Assembly: GCA_964582875.1 (NCBI GenBank)
Contig: CAZOTZ010000071.1
Coordinates: 1-7,864, forward strand
DNA from: JAADDV01 sp964582875
Lineage (GTDB): Bacteria > Aquificota > Aquificia > Aquificales > Hydrogenothermaceae
Direction: 5' to 3'
DNA length: 7,864 nucleotides
The position numbers and the translations under genes were made by a program. Under the pieces are notes generated by a model. That model had not been told where the DNA came from and made no database searches. It saw only the letters and a program-made list of their open reading frames with translations. Positions 1-5,768 of this stretch are shown piece after piece; within the stretch, counting starts at the first letter, position 1, and each line of letters opens with the position of its first letter.

Positions 1-44
1 TAAAATTAAGGCTGTTTTTTAACAAATAGGCAAAGGAGGGAAAA

Positions 45-611
45 ATGAAAAAACTGCTTGCCTTACTTTTTTCACTGTTTGTTCTTAACTTTTCATTTGG
101 AAAAGATTACCCTGAAGTGGTTATCAAAACCAACATGGGGGATATTTACGTTGAGCTTTATCCTGATAAGGCACCTAAAACAGTGGAAAACTTTTTAAAG
201 TATGTGAAAGATGGCTTTTACAATGGGCTTATTTTTCACAGGGTAATCCCTGGTTTTGTTATACAGGGAGGAGGTTATTACCCTGATATGAAACTCAAAA
301 AACCTACATACCCACCTGTTGAGAATGAGTCAAACAATGGGCTTTCTAATCTAAGGGGAACAATAGCAATGGCAAGGACTATGAACCCCCACAGCGCTAC
401 ATCACAGTTTTATATAAACCTGAAGGACAACACTTTTCTTGATTATGGAAAAACTCCCCAGAAGTGGGGATATACAGTGTTTGGTAAAGTGGTAAAAGGG
501 ATGGATGTTGTGGATAAAATAGCACAGGTAAAAACCCACACAGTAGGTTATTTTAGAGATGTTCCTGTTAAACCAGTTATCATAAAGGAGATAAAAATTA
601 TCAAAAAGTAG
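45..611 (+). CDS. ppiA: Exported cyclophilin-type peptidyl-prolyl cis-trans isomerase
   Basis: This 188-residue protein should catalyse cis-trans isomerisation of Xaa-Pro bonds in proteins folding outside the cytoplasm. Residues 1-19 form a classic signal peptide (MKK, then a hydrophobic stretch ending SFG), with cleavage likely after Gly19. The rest is one cyclophilin domain: FHRVIPGFVIQGGG at 64-77 carries the catalytic Arg66 plus Phe71 and Gln74; SATSQFYINL at 117-126 and FLD at 131-133 complete the active-site wall; GYTVFGKVVKGMDVVDKI at 142-159 is the usual C-terminal signature. Length and motifs match the periplasmic PpiA type rather than cytoplasmic PpiB. A strong Shine-Dalgarno (AGGAGGG) ends about 4 nt before the ATG, which fixes the start. 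It appears to be transcribed alone, or as the last gene of a unit that begins outside the window. The family assignment is very secure; its clients cannot be read from sequence. Confidence 0.96.
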   Translation: MKKLLALLFSLFVLNFSFGKDYPEVVIKTNMGDIYVELYPDKAPKTVENFLKYVKDGFYNGLIFHRVIPGFVIQGGGYYPDMKLKKPTYPPVENESNNGLSNLRGTIAMARTMNPHSATSQFYINLKDNTFLDYGKTPQKWGYTVFGKVVKGMDVVDKIAQVKTHTVGYFRDVPVKPVIIKEIKIIKK

Positions 612-626
612 GGGATTTCATCCCCT
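610..626 (+). terminator. Candidate terminator hairpin after the cyclophilin gene
   Basis: A 7-bp perfect stem (610-616 with 620-626, core GGGGAT/ATCCCC) closes a 3-nt loop. Its 5' arm overlaps the last two bases of the cyclophilin stop codon. The following sequence is pyrimidine- and T-rich (a TTTT run, then CCC and TTTTT to 645) but not an uninterrupted T tract, so intrinsic termination may be weak. Its position between two independent units supports the call. Confidence 0.4.
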
Positions 627-628
627 CT

Positions 629-655
629 TAATATTTTCCCTTTTTAAACCGATAA
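629..655 (+). promoter_or_regulatory. Candidate sigma-28 (FliA) promoter of the FIST operon
   Basis: TAAT at 629-632 and ACCGATAA at 648-655 are separated by exactly 15 nt. The flagellar sigma-28 consensus is TAAA-N15-GCCGATAA, so 3 of 4 and 7 of 8 positions match at ideal spacing. Transcription would begin near 660-664, leaving a leader of about 20 nt with the ribosome binding site AAAGGA at 672-677. Control of a FIST/c-di-GMP operon by the motility sigma factor is biologically sensible. The call rests on one pattern match in AT-rich DNA. Confidence 0.42.
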
Positions 656-682
656 AAACAAAAACCTGTCTAAAGGAAAAAA

Positions 683-1861
683 ATGCAAACGTATATATTT
701 TATTTTCCTGATTGTGTCAGTTGGGGAGAGTGTTTAAAAAATTTGAATATCAACCCTGATGATTTTAATCTTGCTATTTTTTTCGTACCATACTCCCTCA
801 TTAATAAGGATTTTGACAGTACCGTCCGTAAATTTTTAGGAAATACTGATTATCTTGCTGTTTCAACAAGAGGAGGAATATATAACTCAAAAACCCTTTT
901 AAACGGAGTCTCAGGAATTTTTATAAAGTACGAAAGGAAAGGCAAACATACAGTCAATTACTGTGTGAATGTACCTGAATACTTTGAACGCTCTGTAAAA
1001 AATATGGAAAGGTTTCTGAATAAAAAAAAGGAAAACACTAATATTATATTTACTACGCTTATGAACACCCAGATAAATCAGATGCTTGACCTGATAAATA
1101 TAAAAACTGATACCTCTTTCTCACTTGTTGGTGGTGTTGCCTCTTCCTTTGATGAAAACTTTAAAACAAAGATAGTTTTTAATGGAATTGAGATAGAAGA
1201 CGGATATGTTATTCTTTCTTTTGAAAATATAAAATCATCTTCATCTATATCTCTTGGCTTTATACCTGTTGGACCTGGATACCTTATAACAAAAGCCAAT
1301 CTTAATAAAATTTATGAGCTTGATGGTATACATATTAAGCATCTTTTAGATAAGCTTTTACAGGGAACAGGTATTTACACTGAACAGCTTGATATGATTA
1401 AAACTTCAAAATACCTCTGGAACTTTCCCTTTCAGATTGTAGATAAAAAGACAGGTTTTGCTTACATCTGTAGAACTCCAAAAATGTATAATACAGAAGA
1501 AGATGTGTTGGAGTTCTGGGGAAACTTTAAAGAAAACGATGTGGTGAAAATATCAATAGGAGACCCAGATGACCTTATTGATGATATAGATATAAATATG
1601 AAACTTATAAAAATAAACCTTTACGAAAAAGACATACATCCAGAATTTGCTTTTGTTTTTTCCTGTGTTGCAAGAAATGAGCTTTTCCAAAAAATTAACG
1701 AAGTGGATATAGAATCAAAGCAGTATAAAAAACACTTTCCAAATATAGATATTGTAGGTATGCTAACGTATGGAGAAATAGGTATGGGTAAAAGAGGGAA
1801 GAAAGTTACATTTTATAATCAGACATCTATATTCTTAGCACTGTGGGAAGAAGATGTTTAA
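683..1861 (+). CDS. FIST N/C domain sensory protein
   Basis: The 392-residue protein is built of FIST_N (about 20-200) followed by FIST_C (about 215-385), a family predicted to bind small ligands, perhaps amino acids, as a signal input. Signatures seen: LVGGVASSF at 148-156, then VFNGIEIEDGYVILSF at 165-180; LGFIPVGPGYLITKA at 191-205, running into YELDG; and the C-terminal motifs FSCVAR at 326-331, MLTYGEIG at 360-367 and FYNQTSIF at 377-384. There is no signal peptide or membrane segment, and no fused output domain, so it should be cytoplasmic and act through a partner. The start is supported by AAAGGA 5 nt upstream of the ATG. Its last 8 nt overlap the start of the GGDEF-EAL gene, which argues for coupled translation and joint function. 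The ligand cannot be predicted. Confidence 0.9.
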   Translation: MQTYIFYFPDCVSWGECLKNLNINPDDFNLAIFFVPYSLINKDFDSTVRKFLGNTDYLAVSTRGGIYNSKTLLNGVSGIFIKYERKGKHTVNYCVNVPEYFERSVKNMERFLNKKKENTNIIFTTLMNTQINQMLDLINIKTDTSFSLVGGVASSFDENFKTKIVFNGIEIEDGYVILSFENIKSSSSISLGFIPVGPGYLITKANLNKIYELDGIHIKHLLDKLLQGTGIYTEQLDMIKTSKYLWNFPFQIVDKKTGFAYICRTPKMYNTEEDVLEFWGNFKENDVVKISIGDPDDLIDDIDINMKLIKINLYEKDIHPEFAFVFSCVARNELFQKINEVDIESKQYKKHFPNIDIVGMLTYGEIGMGKRGKKVTFYNQTSIFLALWEEDV

Positions 1862-3002
1862 AGATGTTGATTTTAAAATACTTAAAAACATACTGATTGA
1901 AACTACAGAAAAGTATGACAAAATCTTAAACAACTACTCATCTCTGAATTATGAACTTAAACTGATAAAAGAGCGGGACACTATTACAAATGTACTATCT
2001 AAACAGGGGTTTATAGAAGGTCTATCTACAATTCTTAACAGGGCTGAAAAAGAAAANNNNNNNNNNNNNNNNNNNNNNNNNNNNNNNNNNNNNNNNNNNN
2101 NNNNNNNNNNNNNNNNNNNNNNNNNNNNNNNNNNNNNNNNNNNNNNNNNNNNNNNNCTTATAACACAGGCTGAACAGGCTATGTATATATCAAAAAATAA
2201 GGGAAGAGACACATTAACTTTTTATAATGAAGAAATTGGTAAAAATTTTGTTTTTGTTGAGAAGTACAAAACAGTTCTGAACTTTGCTGTAAAAAACAAA
2301 AGTGTTATCCCTTATGTACAACCTATTTATGATATAAAGAAAGGCAAAATAATAGGAGGAGAAGTTCTTTTAAGAATTAAATACGATAGTAGAATACTTC
2401 CTGCCGGTGAATTTATTTCTGTAGCTGAAAGGTTTGGTTTCATTGATGACCTTGAGTCAATACTTATAGAAAAAATGTCAGATAGCAAGTTCCTTGAAGT
2501 GTTTAAAGGAAAATATCTATTTTTAAACAAAACAATAAAAAATGCCAATAAAGCGAAAAAATTTAAGAACGACATAGAAATTCTCCTCTCCTTGAAGGAG
2601 GAGGATATTTATCCAGTTGTAGAGATAACAGAAAGTTCATTTGTTGAATTTTTCAAAATTCTTACTGATTTTATCTCCTTTTCCAGGAAAAAGGGAATCA
2701 AAATAGCCCTTGATGATTTTGGAGCAGGGTACGCCTCTTTCAGTTATCTTTTAAACCTTGACCTTGATTTACTTAAGATAGATGGAACACTTATAAAAAA
2801 CATAAAAAGAAATAGAAAATCAATGTCTATAGTAAAAGCAATATCGCAGATAGCCTATGATTTTGGAATAAAAACTATTGCTGAATACGTAGAAAATAAA
2901 GAAATATTAGATGAGATAGAAAAAATAGGAATAACATACGCTCAGGGGTATTACATATCAAAACCTGTTTACTATCTCAAGTTTAAAAAAATAGATAGAT
3001 GA
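1854..3002 (+). CDS. GGDEF-EAL cyclic-di-GMP signalling protein (GGDEF part lost in an assembly gap)
   Basis: A short helical N-terminus (1-41) leads into the start of a GGDEF domain (DTITNVLSKQGF at 42-53, aligning with D-x-LTGLxNRxxF). A run of N follows, and the domain ends with QAEQAMYISKNKGRD at 105-119, aligning with the ADxALYxAKxxGRN end of the family. The GGDEF signature itself is in the gap, so cyclase activity cannot be judged; the NR of the first motif is already SK. An EAL phosphodiesterase domain (about 135-375) follows. Its catalytic set is complete: E170 (EVL instead of EAL), N225, E257, D287-D288 in DDFGAG, K308 in KID, E344 and Q364. Hydrolysis of c-di-GMP to pGpG is therefore likely. 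It overlaps the FIST gene by 8 nt and its stop overlaps the next gene as ATGA. The product is cytoplasmic, and its length in this assembly is not reliable. Confidence 0.9.
   Translation: MFKDVDFKILKNILIETTEKYDKILNNYSSLNYELKLIKERDTITNVLSKQGFIEGLSTILNRAEKEXXXXXXXXXXXXXXXXXXXXXXXXXXXXXXXXXXLITQAEQAMYISKNKGRDTLTFYNEEIGKNFVFVEKYKTVLNFAVKNKSVIPYVQPIYDIKKGKIIGGEVLLRIKYDSRILPAGEFISVAERFGFIDDLESILIEKMSDSKFLEVFKGKYLFLNKTIKNANKAKKFKNDIEILLSLKEEDIYPVVEITESSFVEFFKILTDFISFSRKKGIKIALDDFGAGYASFSYLLNLDLDLLKIDGTLIKNIKRNRKSMSIVKAISQIAYDFGIKTIAEYVENKEILDEIEKIGITYAQGYYISKPVYYLKFKKIDR
2057..2156. other. Assembly gap (100 N) inside the GGDEF-EAL gene
   Basis: Exactly 100 N, the conventional placeholder for a gap of unknown size. 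It keeps the reading frame by chance, giving 34 unknown codons. In a normal GGDEF domain the segment between the flanking motifs is about 125-130 residues, but here only about 64 positions separate them. The real missing DNA is therefore probably near 300 nt, of a length that is 1 modulo 3 if the gene is intact. Confidence 0.97.
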
Positions 3003-3583
3003 AGTACTTTCCAATAAATCTAAAAAGTTATCTGTACTACAAGTTTTTTAACTCTTTTTTTACCGGATTGTCTGTAGGCTCGGTTTTTACAATATACGCT
3101 CCGTTAAAACCTTCAGTGTACTCTGTAGGAGGTATAATCCTTGCCTTAGGTATGCTTATTGTTGCGAAGTTTTACCAGAAACTTATCACCATCAGGAGGT
3201 TTTTTTACATATCCCTGTTTGTTGAAGCAGTTATACTTGTTTTAGTTTTATATTTTTTAATTAAACCTTACACGTATTCTACAGCACTTTTAGTTTATTC
3301 AGGTTATCAGCTTACATTTATTTTTGGAGCTTATCTTGTTAGAGCTGAAACTTTAATATTAAGGCGAAAATCTTTTTTATCCTTTGTTGATATTTCAAAA
3401 CAGAGTGGATATCTTGCAGGTCTGGTTGTCTCTTTCCTTTTTTACAGGATTTTAGAAAACTTTTTCGGTATAACAGGAAATCAGGAGAAGGTTTACCTTC
3501 TCCACTATCTTCTTCTTCTTAATGAAATTCTTATAATCTACTTTCTTTTAAAGGCATTCAACTTAAAAACCAAAAGGCGTTGA
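2999..3583 (+). CDS. Unrecognised six-helix integral membrane protein
   Basis: I do not recognise this 194-residue protein with confidence. Six hydrophobic segments are visible, roughly 16-34, 41-60, 67-88, 94-113, 134-153 and 164-186. Short basic loops (KLITIRR at 61-67, LRRK at 121-124) and a basic tail (KTKRR) suggest that these parts face the cytoplasm. The helix count and spacing resemble one half of a major facilitator transporter, but the usual motif A between helices 2 and 3 is not evident, and no second half follows. Polar residues in or next to helices (R115, E117, D131, K134, Q135) may be functional. The ATG overlaps the stop of the GGDEF-EAL gene (ATGA), so translation is probably coupled and the protein likely belongs to the same signalling unit, perhaps as transporter, anchor or sensor. 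Its last 21 nt overlap the convergent sdhB gene. Confidence 0.8.
   Translation: MKYFPINLKSYLYYKFFNSFFTGLSVGSVFTIYAPLKPSVYSVGGIILALGMLIVAKFYQKLITIRRFFYISLFVEAVILVLVLYFLIKPYTYSTALLVYSGYQLTFIFGAYLVRAETLILRRKSFLSFVDISKQSGYLAGLVVSFLFYRILENFFGITGNQEKVYLLHYLLLLNEILIIYFLLKAFNLKTKRR
3484..3503. repeat. Perfect 9-bp inverted repeat inside the membrane protein gene
   Basis: GGAGAAGGT at 3484-3492 and ACCTTCTCC at 3495-3503 are perfect reverse complements separated by two T. In RNA the stem would be 8 bp with a small loop. It lies in the codons for residues 162-168, between helices 5 and 6. It also lies about 60 nt beyond the sdhB stop on the opposite strand, where it could cap the 3' end of the sdhB transcript. 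Neither side is followed by a good T run. Confidence 0.6.
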
Positions 3584-4291
3584 AAAACCACCTGTTCCAA
3601 AATCCTGTTTTATATAGCCTTTCTGTTTTCCGTAAAACTCAATTTTCATAATATCCTGTTCAACAGGTATTTCTTTAGGACAGGAAAAAGTACAGTATTT
3701 ACAATGGACACACTTTGTTATATTGTTTTTATCTGCAAGAATAATCCTTTCATCTCCAAGAGCATCATTTTTATCTTTCCAAAATCTATAAGTTTTTACA
3801 AAGTTTATAGGTCCCCCAAAATCTAAATCAGTTTGAAACACAGGACACATAGAGTAGCAAATACCACACAGAATACAGTCTGTTTCCTTATCAAACTCTT
3901 TTAAGTCTTCTGGGTAAACAGGTTCAAAATTTTCTTTAGGAACAAACCACCCTTTTACATCTTTAAGTTTATTTAAGAATACAGACTGGTCTACAACAAG
4001 GTCTTTTATCACAGGAAGATTAGAAGAAGGTTCTATCAAAACTTCACCATCTTTTATAACATCTTTTACTTTTGTTTTACAGGCTAAAAAGTGCTGTTCC
4101 CCTATCTTAACACTACATGTTCCACATATGGCAGCTCTACACTGGGCTCTAAAAGAAAGGGAACTGTCTTCATAATCTTTTATTTTCATAAGTATATCAA
4201 GGATAGTTGTTCTGTTTTCTATTTCTTCCTCAAAAGTATCAATCCAGCTTTTATTTCCATCAAACCTTTTGATTTTTACTTTTACTTTCAT
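3563..4291 (-). CDS. sdhB: Succinate dehydrogenase/fumarate reductase iron-sulfur subunit
   Basis: The 242-residue protein should pass electrons between the flavoprotein subunit and the membrane quinone subunit of complex II (succinate:quinone or quinol:fumarate oxidoreductase). The N-terminal plant-ferredoxin domain holds the [2Fe-2S] ligands C51, C56, C59 and C71 (QCRAAICGTC, then FLACK). The C-terminal domain holds C139, C142, C145 and C149 (CILCGICYSMCP) and C194, C197, C200 and C204 (CVHCKYCTFSCP). Classical SdhB/FrdB lacks the cysteine at the C197 position, which is why their central cluster is [3Fe-4S]; here a second [4Fe-4S] is possible. An upstream in-frame TTG at 4327 would add 12 residues, but the ATG at 4291 has AAAGGG about 8 nt before it and starts where the family does. 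No flavoprotein or anchor subunit is adjacent. Whether the enzyme works as SQR or QFR cannot be decided here. Confidence 0.93.
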   Translation of the reverse strand: MKVKVKIKRFDGNKSWIDTFEEEIENRTTILDILMKIKDYEDSSLSFRAQCRAAICGTCSVKIGEQHFLACKTKVKDVIKDGEVLIEPSSNLPVIKDLVVDQSVFLNKLKDVKGWFVPKENFEPVYPEDLKEFDKETDCILCGICYSMCPVFQTDLDFGGPINFVKTYRFWKDKNDALGDERIILADKNNITKCVHCKYCTFSCPKEIPVEQDIMKIEFYGKQKGYIKQDFGTGGFSTPFGF

Positions 4292-4358
4292 ACTTTTTTC
4301 CCTTTCAGGTTTTAAGATTAACCTCAACGAATTTTAAAACGTTCATGTAAAAAACTTC

Positions 4359-4364
4359 TATAAT
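4359..4364 (+). promoter_or_regulatory. Candidate -10 element for the TlpA-CcdA-amidase operon
   Basis: A perfect TATAAT lies 62 nt upstream of the thioredoxin-like gene, in the 135-nt divergent intergenic region (4292-4426) shared with sdhB. I see no convincing -35 hexamer 16-18 nt upstream; the DNA there is A/T-rich and includes the palindrome AACGTT at 4338-4343. No clear promoter for sdhB could be picked out on the other strand. Confidence 0.35.
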
Positions 4365-4426
4365 TATTCTCATACTTTGAAGATACTGATACCCATAGAT
4401 TAACTAAAAAGTGAGGAGAGGAAAAG

Positions 4427-4903
4427 ATGCTAAAAAAATTTTTAGCTGTTTTTCTTATTTTAGGTATTTTTTCCTTTTCATACAGTAAAGGGATTAAAGC
4501 TTATAACTTTGAGCTTTTAGATGAGAATGGGAAAAAAGTTAAATTAGAGCAGTTTAGAGGAAATGTTGTTTTTATTATTTTCTGGCATCCTTTATGTCAT
4601 TCATGCAGAGAAGAACTACCGGAGATATCCCTTCTGGCAGAAAAATATAAGGACAAACCTGTTAAGTTTTTAGCTATTGTAATGGGGGAAAAGGACCCAG
4701 AAAAGATAAAGAAAATAAAAGAAGATTGGGGATTTTACATTCCTGTTCTTATCGGCGATAGTGTAGTTAAATCAAAGTACAGGATTATAGGAACTCCAAT
4801 TATATATATACTTAGAAAGGACCTTACTATTGGTAAAATATTTCTTGGGAAACAACCATTAGAAAAATTAGACAGATATATAAACAAATTTTTAAAGGGA
4901 TAA
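4427..4903 (+). CDS. TlpA/ResA-like exported thiol-disulfide oxidoreductase
   Basis: A 158-residue thioredoxin-fold protein with a signal peptide or uncleaved N-terminal anchor (1-20: MLKK, a hydrophobic core, then FSYS). The fold begins at NFELLDENGKKVKLEQFRG (27-45), as in TlpA/ResA/AhpC-TSA-like proteins. The redox site is C57-H-S-C60 in FWHPLCHSCREELP; the usual Trp before the first Cys is Leu56, and His54 and His58 surround the site. The cis-proline is P124 in GTPIIYIL. It should act outside the cytoplasmic membrane as a thiol reductant, kept reduced by the CcdA encoded 4 nt downstream. Likely targets are apocytochrome c heme-binding cysteines or, as for SoxW, a sulfur-oxidation carrier protein; sequence alone does not decide. 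The start is fixed by GAGGAG 8 nt before the ATG. It is the first gene of a three-gene operon. Confidence 0.9.
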   Translation: MLKKFLAVFLILGIFSFSYSKGIKAYNFELLDENGKKVKLEQFRGNVVFIIFWHPLCHSCREELPEISLLAEKYKDKPVKFLAIVMGEKDPEKIKKIKEDWGFYIPVLIGDSVVKSKYRIIGTPIIYILRKDLTIGKIFLGKQPLEKLDRYINKFLKG

Positions 4904-4907
4904 TGCC

Positions 4908-5759
4908 ATGGTTGAAAATGTATCGGTTTGGGCAGCTTTTTTAGGTGGAATAATTGCTTTTTTATCCCCGTGTGTTCTTCCTATAATACCCGGTTATATT
5001 GCTTACATTTCTGGGGTTTCTGTCAGTTCTGTATCTGAAGAAAAGAAGTTTGACTTAAAAATCGTTTATACAGCTGTTGCTTTTGTCATTGGTTTCTCAA
5101 TAGTTTTTACAGCCCTTGGGGCAGCTTCAACATTTATCGGACAGTTACTTCAAGAGTACAAGGAGATAATTTCAAAGATTGCTGCACTTCTTGTTATTCT
5201 CCTTGGTATACATTTCACAGGTATATTCCAGTCAGAAAAGGTTAAACTCTGGCTTGGTTTAATAGCAGTTATTTCATTAGGTTTATACGGATACGGGTAT
5301 GTAACGACAAAAGACATTTTTAACGATTTCTTTTTACTTGTGGTTTTAACTATCCTTCTATACGCTTTCTACTACTCAGGAGCTTACAAAATCCTTTATC
5401 AACAGAAAACAACAGAGGTGAAGAAAAAACCACCAGGGGTGATAGGAGCTTTTATTGTTGGGGTTGCTTTTGCTTTTGGCTGGACACCCTGTATAGGACC
5501 TATACTTGGAGCTATTCTCCTTTATGCTTCCCAGCAAGAAACTGTTATGCAGGGAGTTGTTCTTCTTTTTGCTTTCTCTATGGGACTTGGAATTCCATTT
5601 ATCCTGACAGCAATGTTTATAAATATGTTCTTCAGATTTTTTAATGTTGTCAGGAAGTACTTCCTTGTTATAGAGGTGATAGGAGGAGTTTTACTTATAC
5701 TTGTTGGAATTCTCATTCTTACAGGTAGTATGGAAAAAATAGCAACATTCTTTTCCTAA
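4908..5759 (+). CDS. ccdA: CcdA-family transmembrane electron carrier with two extra helices
   Basis: CcdA (DsbD beta-domain family) moves reducing equivalents from cytoplasmic thioredoxin across the membrane to periplasmic thiol proteins. The paired redox cysteines are C22 in FLSPCVLPIIPGY and C195 in FGWTPCIGPIL, both in the family's hallmark motifs. Hydrophobic segments lie near 6-30, 52-75, 88-107, 113-131, 140-158, 178-203, 214-238 and 252-273. Ordinary CcdA proteins have six helices and about 220-240 residues; this one has 283, and the surplus is a two-helix block (about 109-160) between helix 3 and the second cysteine helix. Adding two helices keeps the topology of C195. The ribosome site AAAGGGA (4894-4900) lies within the end of the thioredoxin-like gene, so the pair is probably co-translated and forms one relay. 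SoxV is an alternative name, but no sox genes are in view. Confidence 0.93.
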   Translation: MVENVSVWAAFLGGIIAFLSPCVLPIIPGYIAYISGVSVSSVSEEKKFDLKIVYTAVAFVIGFSIVFTALGAASTFIGQLLQEYKEIISKIAALLVILLGIHFTGIFQSEKVKLWLGLIAVISLGLYGYGYVTTKDIFNDFFLLVVLTILLYAFYYSGAYKILYQQKTTEVKKKPPGVIGAFIVGVAFAFGWTPCIGPILGAILLYASQQETVMQGVVLLFAFSMGLGIPFILTAMFINMFFRFFNVVRKYFLVIEVIGGVLLILVGILILTGSMEKIATFFS

Positions 5760-5768
5760 GGGGGAAGT

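Noticed and set aside
1..44. End of an upstream gene (TAA at 1-3) or a leader element before the cyclophilin gene
   Set aside because: Only 44 nt are visible; apart from the ribosome site nothing can be supported.
1078..1299. A 73-codon - strand open frame inside the FIST gene
   Set aside because: It lies entirely opposite a well-supported FIST coding region and has no independent evidence.
2583..2605. Purine/pyrimidine-rich hairpin-like stretch in the EAL gene
   Set aside because: Only a 4-bp core (2588-2591 with 2597-2600) pairs well; the rest follows from Leu, Lys and Glu codons, so it looks incidental.
2999..3583. A frameshifted full-length MFS transporter
   Set aside because: No transporter-like frame continues after 3583; the following DNA is fully occupied by sdhB on the other strand, and the protein ends in a natural basic tail.
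4091..4315. A 74-codon + strand open frame opposite sdhB
   Set aside because: It is antisense to the cysteine-motif region of sdhB and shows no ribosome site or family resemblance.
4292..4327. A 12-residue N-terminal extension of SdhB from a TTG codon at 4327
   Set aside because: The ATG at 4291 has a purine-rich ribosome site at good distance and matches where SdhB/FrdB proteins begin; the extension sequence itself encodes that ribosome site.
4427..5759. Naming the pair soxW/soxV
   Set aside because: Such pairs occur in sulfur-oxidation clusters, but no soxXYZAB gene is in the window, so the neutral TlpA-like/CcdA names are safer.
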